In this document: positions 16,935 to 25,950 of the stretch, piece after piece
How the letters are laid out: every line of letters starts with the position of its first letter
Position numbering within the stretch: the stretch's first letter is position 1
Origin: Singulisphaera sp. GP187
GTDB taxonomy: Bacteria; Planctomycetota; Planctomycetia; Isosphaerales; Isosphaeraceae
Assembly: GCF_900129635.1 (NCBI RefSeq)
Contig: NZ_FSRB01000001.1
Location: 1,713,501 to 1,777,500, forward strand
Reading direction: 5' to 3'
Length of the DNA stretch: 64,000 bases
Notes under the pieces: model-generated
What the model was told of the DNA's origin: nothing
What the model saw: the letters and a program-made list of their open reading frames with translations, nothing else
Database searches by the model: none
Made by a program: the position numbers and the translations under genes

Positions 16935-18341
16935 TCAGGTCGCGAGGCCGGGGATCGGATCCCAGCTCACCATCGTCTGGGCGAACTCTCGGGGGAGGTT
17001 GGGGACGAGTCGTAACTGGGCGACGTCGAACAAGGTATGCATGATCGTGGCGATCAGGTGGCGGGCGGTCACGGCTTCCGACTGTGGGGCCGAGCCGTCG
17101 CGATTGGAGAGGCCGATGACTTGGCCCATCGGCAGGCCGCCGCCGGCCAGCAACAACGGCCCGAGTTTCCCCCAGTGATCGCGGCCCCCTTTGGTGTTGA
17201 TCCGGGGGGAGCGGCCCATCTCGCCGCAGACGACGAGCAGGATTTTTTCGTCGAGGCCGCGGGCCCGTAAGTCTTCGAGCGTGGCCGAGAGCGCGTAGTC
17301 GAGCGGGGGACCCATGTAGCGCATCCCCTCTTCCATCGTCGCGTTGTTTTCGTCGGCGTGCATGTCCCAGACGAAGTTGGTCGTCACCGTCACGAACCCG
17401 CAACCGCGTTCGCAGAGGCGACGGGCGAGCAGCAACAGCTTGCCCAGCGACTTGGCGTTGTCGGCGTAGTTTTTATGGTTCTTCCACTTCTTGCTGATGG
17501 CGTCGGGCCGGACCAAGGGGGCGGTGTCGTAGCGGGCCACGAGCCGAGGATCTTCGCGGCTCAAGTCGAAGGCCTCGGCCAGCCCTCCCGTGAGCAGGCG
17601 GTAGGCCTGATCGCGCATCCCATCGACCCCTTCCAGGGCCTTGTTCCGATCCATCCGTCGCGCGAGCTGATCGAGTACGGCGAGCAGGGTGCGCCGGTCG
17701 TCGAGCCGCTCGCGCGGGATCGCCAGCCGCAAGTCGTTCGCCGCGGAGCCGCCCTGGCTGGGATCGTAGGGGGCGTCGGCCGAGGAGAGCGGGCCGGTTG
17801 CGTTGAACCGGCCGAAGCTGGTCGTGACCGGACGTGTCGAATCATCCACGGCGCGGGGGAAGAGGACGACGTTGGTGGGCAGGCCGGTTTGCGGGTCATT
17901 GGCACCGGCGACTCGGGAATAGACGGACCCGAGATTCGCTTCGAAGCTGTCGCGGCCGACGAGCGGCTTGAGGTTGTGGTTCGCGTCCCCCGGTACGTAC
18001 GACCGGACGATGGTCAGCCGATCGGCAAGGCCAGCAAGTTGGGGGAACGACTGGCCGAAGGTCAGGCCCGGAATCCGAGTGGCGACTTCGCCCGTCGCGC
18101 TCCGGATCCCGTCGGGCATACCCATCTTCGGGTCGAAGGTCTCGAACTGGCTCGGGCCGCCGTGGAGGAACAGGAAGATCACCGACTTCCCCGTCAGCAC
18201 GCCAGGGATTCCCTCGGCCCGAGCGCGTAGGGTGGCCAGGTCCGACAAGGTCAGCCCACCCGCCCCGAGCGCGGCCGATCCTCCGATCCGCAAAAACGAT
18301 CGTCGACTCTGCCGCGCGTCCCGGTCGAAGAGCGTCAACAT
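16935..18341 (-). CDS. DUF1501 protein with Tat signal
   Basis: A 468-residue protein of the DUF1501 family, relatives of sulfatase/alkaline phosphatase-like hydrolases abundant in planctomycetes. The N-terminus has a twin-arginine signal (SRRSFLRIGGSAALGAGGLT), so it is exported folded. Family motifs visible are VIFLFLHGGPSQFETFDPK, a central GNANHNL-like DANHNLKP region, FVTVTTNFVWDMHADE and LLVVCGEMGRSPRIN near the C-terminus. The biochemical role of the family is not firmly known. It is upstream of, and on the same strand as, the sulfatase. Confidence 0.9.
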   Translation of the reverse strand: MLTLFDRDARQSRRSFLRIGGSAALGAGGLTLSDLATLRARAEGIPGVLTGKSVIFLFLHGGPSQFETFDPKMGMPDGIRSATGEVATRIPGLTFGQSFPQLAGLADRLTIVRSYVPGDANHNLKPLVGRDSFEANLGSVYSRVAGANDPQTGLPTNVVLFPRAVDDSTRPVTTSFGRFNATGPLSSADAPYDPSQGGSAANDLRLAIPRERLDDRRTLLAVLDQLARRMDRNKALEGVDGMRDQAYRLLTGGLAEAFDLSREDPRLVARYDTAPLVRPDAISKKWKNHKNYADNAKSLGKLLLLARRLCERGCGFVTVTTNFVWDMHADENNATMEEGMRYMGPPLDYALSATLEDLRARGLDEKILLVVCGEMGRSPRINTKGGRDHWGKLGPLLLAGGGLPMGQVIGLSNRDGSAPQSEAVTARHLIATIMHTLFDVAQLRLVPNLPREFAQTMVSWDPIPGLAT

Positions 18342-18547
18342 GTCAGGGCCTCGCGTCGGAGGGGGTGGGGGGCGAAGGCAGGGGGAATCTCAACAGAGAC
18401 CCTTGCGGATCGTTAGCCAGGGGCCAATGAAACCGATGGATCGACAGTATCTTAACCCAATCGTTCTCAAAAGAACCCGGAATCTTCTGAACAATCCGCG
18501 TCGGTCCTTGCCGGTTCCTTGGAGCGAGAGTGAGAACGGATCTCGTC

Positions 18548-18643
18548 GGGTGGGCACGGCCCACCACGCCTTTTGACGAGAGGCGTGGCCGGAGTGGGGC
18601 CCCGATCGTTCTCGGGGTGATACCTGGTGGGCCGTGCCCACCC
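18548..18643. repeat. REP-like inverted repeat pair
   Basis: A 19-bp word that is itself palindromic (GGTGGGC-ACG-GCCCACC) occurs at 18548-18566 and, inverted, at 18625-18643. Perfect arms and high GC are typical of dispersed REP/BIME elements in intergenic DNA. The 372-bp gap between DUF1501 and the acyl-CoA dehydrogenase holds nothing else I can support. Confidence 0.75.
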
Positions 18644-18713
18644 TACAAAAGTCAGATTGCCCTCGCGTCGTCCACGTCTGGTCTGGTTCGGGTCCACGCC
18701 AACGAAAGGACCT

Positions 18714-20516
18714 CTAACCTTCACCCAGTTCCCTCACCAGGGCATTCGCCGTCTGGGAGGTGAGGTGGTCGTCATTGTTGTCGAGGTCGAGCAGGGCCTG
18801 GTCGAATCGGCGATTTGCCATTCTCAGGTAGAGTAAAGCCGCGTCCCGATTGGCCGGCGAGACCGACTCGGTCTCGATCTCGCGGTCGAGCCGAGCGAGA
18901 GTGCACGCCGAGGTCACCAGCGCGATCGCGGCGTCGGCGATCCGCTCTTGAATGTACTCGGCTTCGAGAATCGCCTCACGATGCTTGATCAAGGTCCGTT
19001 CGATCGCCCAGGCGAACCGGGTCACGCGCCGCGCCAGGGCATCGCCCGCGCGGCGGAGCAGGGGCGAGGCGACTGGGATCGCCGGTGGATGTGCCATCCT
19101 GACCAATCGGTCTCGACCGAACCGCCAAAGGGTCGGCACGAACCGAGTGGGGCGTTTCAGGCCCTCAAGGGTTGCTTTGAACCCTTCGCCGATGTCGCGC
19201 ATCCCGACCAAGGCGATAAAGGCCTTGAGGACTTCATTGGCCCCCTCGCCGATGGTGTTGATCCGCGCGTCGCGCATCATCCGCTCATAGGGCTCGTCGC
19301 AGAAGTAGCCCTGGCCGCCGTGGACTTGCAAGGTTTCGTACGACCCTTGCCAGAGCATCTCGGTTGAGAAGACCTTGAGGATCGCGGTTTCGAGCATGTA
19401 GTCCTCGTCCCCCCGATCGATCAAGGCGGCGGTCTCGTAGGTGGTGGCCTCCATGGCGTAGGCCGTCGCGGCGAGGAAGGCCAGCTTCTTCTTGATGAGC
19501 TCGAGGTCGGCCAGCGGTCGGCCAAACTGCTTGCGGCGGGCGGCGTGACGGGTTGCGGCGGCCAGGTAGGTCTTGGCCGCCCCGGTGCAACTGGCGCCGA
19601 AGGTGGTGCGGCCGAAGTCGAGCACCGTCAGCGCGACCTTCAACCCTTTCCCCAACGGGCCGAGAATGTTCGAGGCCGGCACCGGCATGTCGTGGAAGGC
19701 CAGGCGGGCGGTCGCCGTGCCTCGGATCCCGCACTTGGGCATCCGCGCCTCGACCACCTCGAACCCAGGGAGGTCGGGCGTGACCAGGAAGGCGGTCACT
19801 TTTGAGTCGCCCCCTTTCGGGTCGGGCGTGCGGGCCATGACGGTCAGGACATCGGCGATCGCGCCGTTGGTGATGTAGCGCTTGGTGCCGGTCAGTCGAT
19901 AGGTCTTGCCGTCTTCACTGGGAACGGCCACCGTCTGGACGTTGCTCGCGTCCGACCCCGCCTCCTTTTCGGTCAGGGCGAAGGCGGCGAGCTTCTCGCC
20001 GCTGGTCAGGGGGGGGAGCCACTTCGCCTTCTGCTCGGGCGTCCCGAAGAGCAAGAGTGCGCGGATCCCGATCGAATGATGCGCATTGACGAAGACGGCC
20101 GTCGACGAGCAGTGGCCGCCGATCACTTCCATGATCCGGCAATAGCCCAATTGGGTGAACCCGCGTCCGCCGAATTCGCCAGGCGCGGTCATGCCCAGCA
20201 CGCCCAGCTTCGCGAGGCCCTCGATCACGCTGGCGGGAATATCCGCGTCGCGATCGATGGCCGCCGCGTCGATGCTCGAATCGGCGAAGCGCCGGACCGC
20301 CGCGACGGCCTCATTGACCCGGCTCCGATCGGCCTCGGGCAGCTCGGGGTAGGGGAAGACGACCTCTTTGCGGAACTCGCCGCGAAACAAGGCTTTGGCG
20401 AATCCCCCTCGCGATGGTTCCGAGAAGAGAAGCTCTTCCGCCTGCTGAACCTGCTTCGCGCGAAGCGGATCCTGCAAGGGAGAACCGTGAGCGCGGTCGG
20501 ACGCGGTGACGGACAT
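18714..20516 (-). CDS. Acyl-CoA dehydrogenase (long form)
   Basis: The 600-residue FAD enzyme oxidises acyl-CoA to enoyl-CoA in fatty-acid beta-oxidation. Residues about 60-430 form the classical ACAD domain: MTAPGEFGGRGFTQLGYC, FALTEKEAGSDASNVQT (FAD/substrate loop), GTKRYITNGAIADV, RKQFGRPLADLELI, and ARINTIGEGANEVLK. The glutamate in the EGANE segment is the position of the catalytic base in VLCAD-type enzymes. A C-terminal extension of about 160 helical residues resembles long ACADs such as VLCAD/ACAD9. The ATG at 20516 has GAGGAG 8 nt upstream; the open frame above it is not ACAD-like. Confidence 0.92.
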   Translation of the reverse strand: MSVTASDRAHGSPLQDPLRAKQVQQAEELLFSEPSRGGFAKALFRGEFRKEVVFPYPELPEADRSRVNEAVAAVRRFADSSIDAAAIDRDADIPASVIEGLAKLGVLGMTAPGEFGGRGFTQLGYCRIMEVIGGHCSSTAVFVNAHHSIGIRALLLFGTPEQKAKWLPPLTSGEKLAAFALTEKEAGSDASNVQTVAVPSEDGKTYRLTGTKRYITNGAIADVLTVMARTPDPKGGDSKVTAFLVTPDLPGFEVVEARMPKCGIRGTATARLAFHDMPVPASNILGPLGKGLKVALTVLDFGRTTFGASCTGAAKTYLAAATRHAARRKQFGRPLADLELIKKKLAFLAATAYAMEATTYETAALIDRGDEDYMLETAILKVFSTEMLWQGSYETLQVHGGQGYFCDEPYERMMRDARINTIGEGANEVLKAFIALVGMRDIGEGFKATLEGLKRPTRFVPTLWRFGRDRLVRMAHPPAIPVASPLLRRAGDALARRVTRFAWAIERTLIKHREAILEAEYIQERIADAAIALVTSACTLARLDREIETESVSPANRDAALLYLRMANRRFDQALLDLDNNDDHLTSQTANALVRELGEG

Positions 20517-20646
20517 AACGACTCTCCTCAAAGGCGTGTGGTCCGGTCGTCGCACCGACCGACCGGTCAATAATGGCTCGGAGGGGAACCCACTGAGAAT
20601 TCTACCCCGACATCGCCTCGAAGAAAGGTCGCGGACCGCCGCCTCT

Positions 20647-21090
20647 TCAGTCCTTGGTCGTCGTTTCGCTGGAATTCGGCCTGGTGGGCTGTTGATCGTT
20701 ACCGGCGATTCGAATGAACGAGAACAAGGGGCTCGCGTCCTTTCCAATCCAGTAGGCAAAGACGGCCCCGAATCCGGTCATGAGCTGGGTGATCGGCTTC
20801 AAGTCGAAGAAGTGAGCGACGAGGTATTTGAACCCGCTATTGGCTCCGAAGGGGAAGAAGCTCCACTCCGTGTACAGGCCGAGGAGGAGCGCCGCAACCG
20901 CGCACGCAACCCCGCGCGGCGGCGATCGGTGTTGGGCCAGCAGGCTGCACCCAAGGCCCAGCATGGCACCTGGAATCATCAAGCCATAGAGGTTCTGGCG
21001 CACCAGCCACTGAAAGAGATAGAAGCCGAGGATCGCTCCAAGTGTGGCACCGACAAGGCCGAGTAGGTTGCTCGTGACTCTACCGATCAT
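20647..21090 (-). CDS. Small integral membrane protein
   Basis: A 147-residue protein with about four hydrophobic helices: SNLLGLVGATLGAILGFYLF, LYGLMIPGAMLGLGCSLLA, GVACAVAALLLGLYTEWSFF and a weaker one near PITQLMTGFGAVFAYWIG. The tail is polar and threonine-rich. No family is recognised. GGGAG lies 6 nt before ATG 21090. It lies downstream of amt but beyond a strong terminator, so it is probably transcribed separately. Confidence 0.7.
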   Translation of the reverse strand: MIGRVTSNLLGLVGATLGAILGFYLFQWLVRQNLYGLMIPGAMLGLGCSLLAQHRSPPRGVACAVAALLLGLYTEWSFFPFGANSGFKYLVAHFFDLKPITQLMTGFGAVFAYWIGKDASPLFSFIRIAGNDQQPTRPNSSETTTKD

Positions 21091-21273
21091 CGACGTTCTC
21101 CCTGTCCCAAGGGTTGGGCCGTGCTTCTCTTGGAATTGATCGAAGTCGGTCGTCCTACCATAGTAGAAGCGGTCATCATGATCCGGAAGGGGCAAAAAAA
21201 ATAAGTCGCCGGGGCGGCCAACTTGGTCCCATCCAGGAGAAATCGGTACGGGAGTCGCCGGGACGACAGCGCA

Positions 21274-21320
21274 AAGAAAGCCCCTCCGTCCATGGCTTTT
21301 AAGGCCCGGACGGAGGGACT
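21274..21320 (-). terminator. Rho-independent terminator of amt
   Basis: Reading the minus strand after the amt stop, CCCTCCGTCC (21317-21308) pairs with GGACGGAGGG (21291-21282), with a further GGC/GCC pair inside the loop. CTTTCTTT follows the stem. This is a strong intrinsic terminator shape. Confidence 0.8.
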
Positions 21321-21347
21321 TGGGTTGATTTCCAGGAGTGTTGTTGT

Positions 21348-22808
21348 TCAGACGGTGACTGAATACTCGACCGGGGCCGCTTTCTTCAGCGCGATCGCCG
21401 GGTGGACCTGGTCGGGGAGGCCGCCCAGGAATTCGCCCGCGCCCATGATGTAGCCACGTTCGCCGTGCTGGGTCAGGTCGAGGCCTACCTCTTCCTCTTC
21501 CTCGGTGACGCGAAGTCCGACTAAGGCGTCGACCAGCTTCAAAATTCCGAAGGTGACGATGAAGCTGTAGGTCGCCGCGGCGGCCACGGACAGGACCTGT
21601 GAGGTCAGCAGCCCTGGATTTCCGTAGAAGAGGCCCGCCGGATTCGCGCTGATGCCCGCCTTGGCCAGGAGGCCGACGGCGACGGCGCCGAACATGCCCC
21701 CGACACCGTGGACCCCGAAGACGTCGAGTGAGTCGTCATACCCGAGCTTGCTCTTCATGAGGATCGCCCCGTAGCAGACGCCGCAGACGAGCAGGCCGAT
21801 GATCGTGGCCCCCAAGGGGGTGACGAAGCCGGCGGCGGGCGTGATCGCGACCAAGCCGGCGACGGCCCCGGTGCAGGTGCCCAAAACGGTCGCTTTGCCT
21901 TTATGGAGATACTCGATCAACGACCAGCTCACGGTGGCCGCTGCGGCGGCGATATTCGTGTTCACGAAGGCGGCGACCGCCGACGTGTTGGCCGCCAGGG
22001 CACTGCCGGCGTTGAACCCGAACCAGCCGAACCAGAGGAGCCCGGTCCCGAGCGCGGTCATGGTCAGGTTGTGGGGGTGCATATCCTCACTCCCCAACCC
22101 TTTTCGCTTGCCCATCACCAGAACGCAGCAGAGGGCCGCGATCCCCGAGATGATGTGGACGACCAGGCCGCCGGCGAAGTCGAGCGCCCCCAGACCTTTG
22201 ATCCAGCCGTTCGGGCTCCAGACCCAGTGGCAGACCGGGTCGTACACGAACGTGGCCCAGAGCAGCGTGAAGAGGATGTAGGCCGAGAATTTCATCCGCT
22301 CGGCGAACGCACCCGAGATCAAGGCGGGTGTGATCACGGCGAACATGAGCTGGAAGACCATGAAGAGCTGGTGGGGGATGGTGGCGGCATAGTCGGCGTT
22401 GGGGGCGAAGCCCACATTGTTGAGCCCGACATAATCCAGGCCGCCGATCAGGCCATGGTAGACGTCGGGACTGAACGCCAAGCTGTAACCGAAGAGGACC
22501 CACTGGAGCGCGACCACGCCCAGGAGGACGAAGCTTTGCTGGAAGGTGGCGAGCACGTTCTTACGCCGCACCATGCCCCCGTAGAAGAGGCCCAGCCCCG
22601 GGGTCATCAACATCACCAAGGCGGCACAGACCATCACGAAGGCCGTATCCGCGCCATTGATCTCGGGAACGGCCGCCGAGGCGGCTTCCTCCGCCGCATT
22701 CGCCCAGACCGGCAATCCCAACAGTCCGAGGGCGGAGAGTGCCCCCGCCACGAATGCACGCTGCCCCTTGGTCATCGTCGAAGTCTCCGCGCTGGTTGGA
22801 ACGCTCAT
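21348..22808 (-). CDS. amt: Ammonium transporter Amt
   Basis: The 486-residue membrane protein carries 11-12 helices plus a cleaved or N-terminal signal-like helix (AFVAGALSALGLLGLPVWANA), as in AmtB. Family marks include DTAFVMVCAALVMLMTPGLG, FYGGMVRRKNVL, WVWSPNGWI, DFAGGLVVHIISG, and VFGVHGVGGMFGAV with the conserved His pair region lining the ammonium pore. No glnK (PII) gene is adjacent, which is less common because amt-glnK is usual. The start could be 22808 or the in-frame ATG at 22775. Confidence 0.94.
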   Translation of the reverse strand: MSVPTSAETSTMTKGQRAFVAGALSALGLLGLPVWANAAEEAASAAVPEINGADTAFVMVCAALVMLMTPGLGLFYGGMVRRKNVLATFQQSFVLLGVVALQWVLFGYSLAFSPDVYHGLIGGLDYVGLNNVGFAPNADYAATIPHQLFMVFQLMFAVITPALISGAFAERMKFSAYILFTLLWATFVYDPVCHWVWSPNGWIKGLGALDFAGGLVVHIISGIAALCCVLVMGKRKGLGSEDMHPHNLTMTALGTGLLWFGWFGFNAGSALAANTSAVAAFVNTNIAAAAATVSWSLIEYLHKGKATVLGTCTGAVAGLVAITPAAGFVTPLGATIIGLLVCGVCYGAILMKSKLGYDDSLDVFGVHGVGGMFGAVAVGLLAKAGISANPAGLFYGNPGLLTSQVLSVAAAATYSFIVTFGILKLVDALVGLRVTEEEEEVGLDLTQHGERGYIMGAGEFLGGLPDQVHPAIALKKAAPVEYSVTV

Positions 22809-23385
22809 TCTCCCACCATCCCCGGAGAGCCGGGAATAACGCCCCGAAAGCAGTTCACGCCCTCGGTCTCGTTACGCGTCGCATCCCCTCGAAAGCGGAT
22901 GAGCGTGGCGTCTTTTTCGGAGCTGATTGATGAGCTAGGCACGACCCTGACTCGATCATCGCCAGCACTATTTGCAGATCGAATGCCAGAGACCGAAATG
23001 ATCGAAATATTGGTTTGTAAACGATTTCATGGAAACGAGTTAAGTTTGTCGACCCGAGGGAGTGGCTCCCGGCCGTCAAACCGGCGTTTGCCTTTAAGCT
23101 GTGCGGGCATGCCAAAAAAAAGGGCTTGCTCCGTAGGGCCTCGTTGGGGAAGGGCTCACACGTTTAAAGAGGGAGTTTTATTGGGGGGAGGATCGTCAAT
23201 GGTTTCGAGGCGTACGGCTTGTTGAAACGCCCGCGGGGTGGGCCATCGAGCGGCCTGGTTCGGCCACTTGGGGCCGTGGGGAGGACTCCGCGCCTGGGGT
23301 GGGGGACGATATGCTGGAAGCATTGGCGTGCAGAATGATCGACCGGACGCAGGTGCAAGGGCGAACGAAGGGGCAAGGGGCAACG
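22809..23385. other. Divergent intergenic region, no gene supported
   Basis: About 577 bp between amt (minus) and the TPR-like gene (plus). Local GC drops around 22960-23060 and there is an 8-A tract near 23113. I found no sigma-54 GG/GC pair with correct spacing upstream of amt, and no RNA gene. Confidence 0.45.
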
Positions 23386-23994
23386 ATGTCGGATCAAGGG
23401 GCAGGGGAGAGTCGACCGCCGAAGCGACCTGGCGGACCTGGCCAGGGGAGTCACAAACCGGCCGGCGGAGGGCCGAGCCCGGGGCCGAAGCGACGTGGCG
23501 GACTTCGCCTGAAACGTCTCATGGGGGGCGAGGGCCAGGATTTCGAGCTCGACCATCCCAAGTGTGTTGTTGAGATGGAGCTCGACTACGAGGAGGGGAT
23601 CGAGTGCCGCAAGGCCGGCGATCCCGAGGCGGCCCGCGATGCGCTGCGGTACGCTTTGCAGGGGTGCGGCGACAATATGTGGGTTCACGTGGCGCTGGGG
23701 CGGATCGCGCTCGAGGACTTCAATGACGCGACGCTGGCCCGGGGGCACTTCGGCTACGCCTTCGAACTGGCCGAGCGGGCCTTTCCTCCCGGTTTCCATG
23801 GGTGTCTCCCGCAACATCGGGATGCGAATCGCCCGTTTTACGATGCGATCGACGGTCTGATCGAGTGTTATGAAGCGCTCAGTCTGCCGAACGAGGCGCA
23901 GTCGCTCCGGAACATCGCCGAGGCCCTGATCGCGGGACGGCGGAGCCGCCTGTCGGGTCCTTCCCGCGGTCCCGGAAAGCCAAAGAAGAATTAG
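23386..23994 (+). CDS. TPR-like hypothetical protein with basic Gly/Pro-rich N-terminus
   Basis: A 202-residue protein. The first 65 residues are disordered, rich in Gly, Pro, Lys and Arg. After that come helical repeats, EEGIECRKAGDPEAARDALR, VALGRIALEDFNDATLARGH and IECYEALSLPNEAQSLRN, which look like tetratricopeptide repeats. The C-terminus is basic again. It may bind nucleic acid or partner proteins, but this is inference. The ATG at 23386 has AAGGGG upstream; an in-frame ATG at 23299 is possible. Confidence 0.65.
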   Translation: MSDQGAGESRPPKRPGGPGQGSHKPAGGGPSPGPKRRGGLRLKRLMGGEGQDFELDHPKCVVEMELDYEEGIECRKAGDPEAARDALRYALQGCGDNMWVHVALGRIALEDFNDATLARGHFGYAFELAERAFPPGFHGCLPQHRDANRPFYDAIDGLIECYEALSLPNEAQSLRNIAEALIAGRRSRLSGPSRGPGKPKKN

Positions 23995-24270
23995 CGATTG
24001 GCGGGGCCTGCTCCCGACCGCGCGGGAGGGGTACCGGTCGCCCGGATCTTTCGACTTTAAGGATTTTTCGGCTTGCGATGATTTCTGGAACGGGATAGAA
24101 GATCCGCAGTTCGAGACGGATGCGGTTGGAGTCGCTCCGAAGCCCACCTCGGCGGAAACGCCGATTGACGAAACTCAGGACAGGTCAATGGGTTTCCGGA
24201 ACGACCGCTTACCAAATTCGTCGCGGGATCTCAGTCTTGCCATGACGGCCGAACTCTGGACAAAAGTTCA

Positions 24271-25169
24271 ATGATCGTCCGTCCCATCGCCGGCGGCGTG
24301 GAAGTCCTCGCCCCGGCGAAGTTGAACCTGTTTCTGGAAATCTTGGGCCGCAGGCCCGACGGCTACCACGAGATCGAATCGATTATGGTTGCCGTGGACC
24401 TGTATGACACCTTGATCTTGACCGATGACCCCACGGGGAAGATCACGCTCCGATGCGATGATCCCACCCTCCCGACTGGCCGCGACAACTTGGTTGTCAA
24501 GGCAGCCGAGCGTCTTCGGGAGCGATCGGGATGCCCTCACGGGGCGTCGATCGAGCTCCGCAAAGCTATTCCGGCACAGGCTGGACTGGCGGGCGGCTCG
24601 AGCGACGCGGCTGCCACTCTGGTGGCCCTAGACCGGCTCTGGAATTTGCGGACCCCCCCGGCGCCATGGATGCTTTGGCCGGGGAGATTGGCAGCGATGT
24701 GGCGTTCTTCCGGAAGAGTCCGGCCGCCCTTTGCCGAGGTCGGGGTGAGTACGTGGAAGCCTTGACTCTGACGAGGCCGCTCCACTTCGTCCTGGTCTGT
24801 CCGCCGATTGGCATGAGCACGGCCGACGTGTACCGAAATCTGACACTGCCCGAACGGCCTCGGCCGATCGGGCCGGTTGTCGAATCGCTGGTCGAAGACC
24901 GGCCGGCTGCCCTGGGACAGAGCCTATTCAACCGGCTCCAACCCGTCGCCGAGACGCTCGCTCCCGCATTGACGCGGGTCCGTGACGCCCTGGCGAGCCT
25001 TGGCCCGTTACTTGACGGGCACCTAATGAGCGGGAGCGGCTCAGCCTACTTTGGGCTTTGTCGCAACCAAGGCGCGGCACTCGCCGCCGCCCAGCACCTT
25101 GAAACGCTCGGACTAGGACGAGTCCGGGTCGTATCCTGCGGCCCTAGAGCAGCAGAGAACGCCTCGTAA
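24271..25169 (+). CDS. ispE: IspE (CDP-ME kinase), reading frame broken at a C7 run
   Basis: IspE phosphorylates 4-diphosphocytidyl-2-C-methyl-D-erythritol in the MEP isoprenoid pathway. The N-terminal half (24271 to about 24654) has the family start [20 protein letters not shown] and the GHMP ATP loop [19 protein letters not shown]. The C-terminal half ([37 protein letters not shown]) lies in the -1 frame and ends at 25169. The switch falls at seven Cs (24653-24659). One missing base there would explain it; so would -1 slippage on CCCCCCG. Joined, the protein would be about 299 residues, the normal length. The stop lies inside the spoVG ribosome-binding site. Confidence 0.85.
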
Positions 25170-25182
25170 AGGAGTACCGGCT

Positions 25183-25821
25183 GTGGAGATCACCGAAGTC
25201 CGCATCAAGCTCATGGAAGACAACTCGGGCAGCAACGAGCGGTTGCAAGCCTTTTGTAGCATCACCTTCGATGACATGTTCGTCATTCGTGACCTCAAGA
25301 TCATCGAGGGCGCCAAGGGCTTCTTTGTCGCCATGCCTTCCCGCAAGTTGACCGATCGTTGCCACCACTGCGGAACGAAGAACCACTTGCGGAGCCGGTT
25401 CTGCAACCAGTGTGGCAGTCGATTGGATGAGAATCGAGCCATCCGTGACGCCGACGGCCGCGCCAAGCTGCACGCCGACATCGCGCATCCGATCAATTCC
25501 ATGTGCCGTGAGAAGATCCAAGGCGCTGTCCTTGCCTCCTATGCCGACGAACTCGAACGTGCCAAGATGCCCGGCTACGTCTCGCGTTATGATGACCTCG
25601 ACGGCGAATACGAAGTGCCGTTGGAAAGCACCGCACCGGGCGCCATCGGCGCCGTGGGCGAGCCCCCCTTGCGTCGCGGTCCGCTCCGGGGCCACACCCA
25701 GCATACCCGGGGCAATCAGTCCGTGCTCCGCGGGCCCCACGTCCCCCCTCGCAAGGAGAGCTCGGTCGAGGGCGTTGCCTCCGACCGCGAGTCCGGACAG
25801 GGCTTCGCCAGCGGACTTTGA
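25183..25821 (+). CDS. spoVG: SpoVG-family regulator with inserted zinc ribbon
   Basis: SpoVG proteins are small nucleic-acid-binding regulators. Residues 1-55 match ([42 protein letters not shown]). The family helix resumes at [20 protein letters not shown] (about 100-119). Between them is a CxxC...CxxC zinc ribbon (Cys60, Cys63, Cys74, Cys77), absent from the Bacillus protein. The 85-residue proline/arginine-rich tail is also extra; the total is 212 residues against the usual 90-100. GTG 25183 follows AAAGGAG by 8 nt. Synteny with ispE is conserved in many bacteria and supports the name. Confidence 0.88.
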   Translation: MEITEVRIKLMEDNSGSNERLQAFCSITFDDMFVIRDLKIIEGAKGFFVAMPSRKLTDRCHHCGTKNHLRSRFCNQCGSRLDENRAIRDADGRAKLHADIAHPINSMCREKIQGAVLASYADELERAKMPGYVSRYDDLDGEYEVPLESTAPGAIGAVGEPPLRRGPLRGHTQHTRGNQSVLRGPHVPPRKESSVEGVASDRESGQGFASGL

Positions 25822-25950
25822 GCGCTTCGCGTCTTTCGGCTGGATCAACCGACCGGCCGAACGACGCGTTCCGCTGACCCGATCCCGACCAGCCACGGCG
25901 CCACTCCGCGCCGTGGCTTTCGTTTCGTGATATCGGGAGCTTCCCCCATC

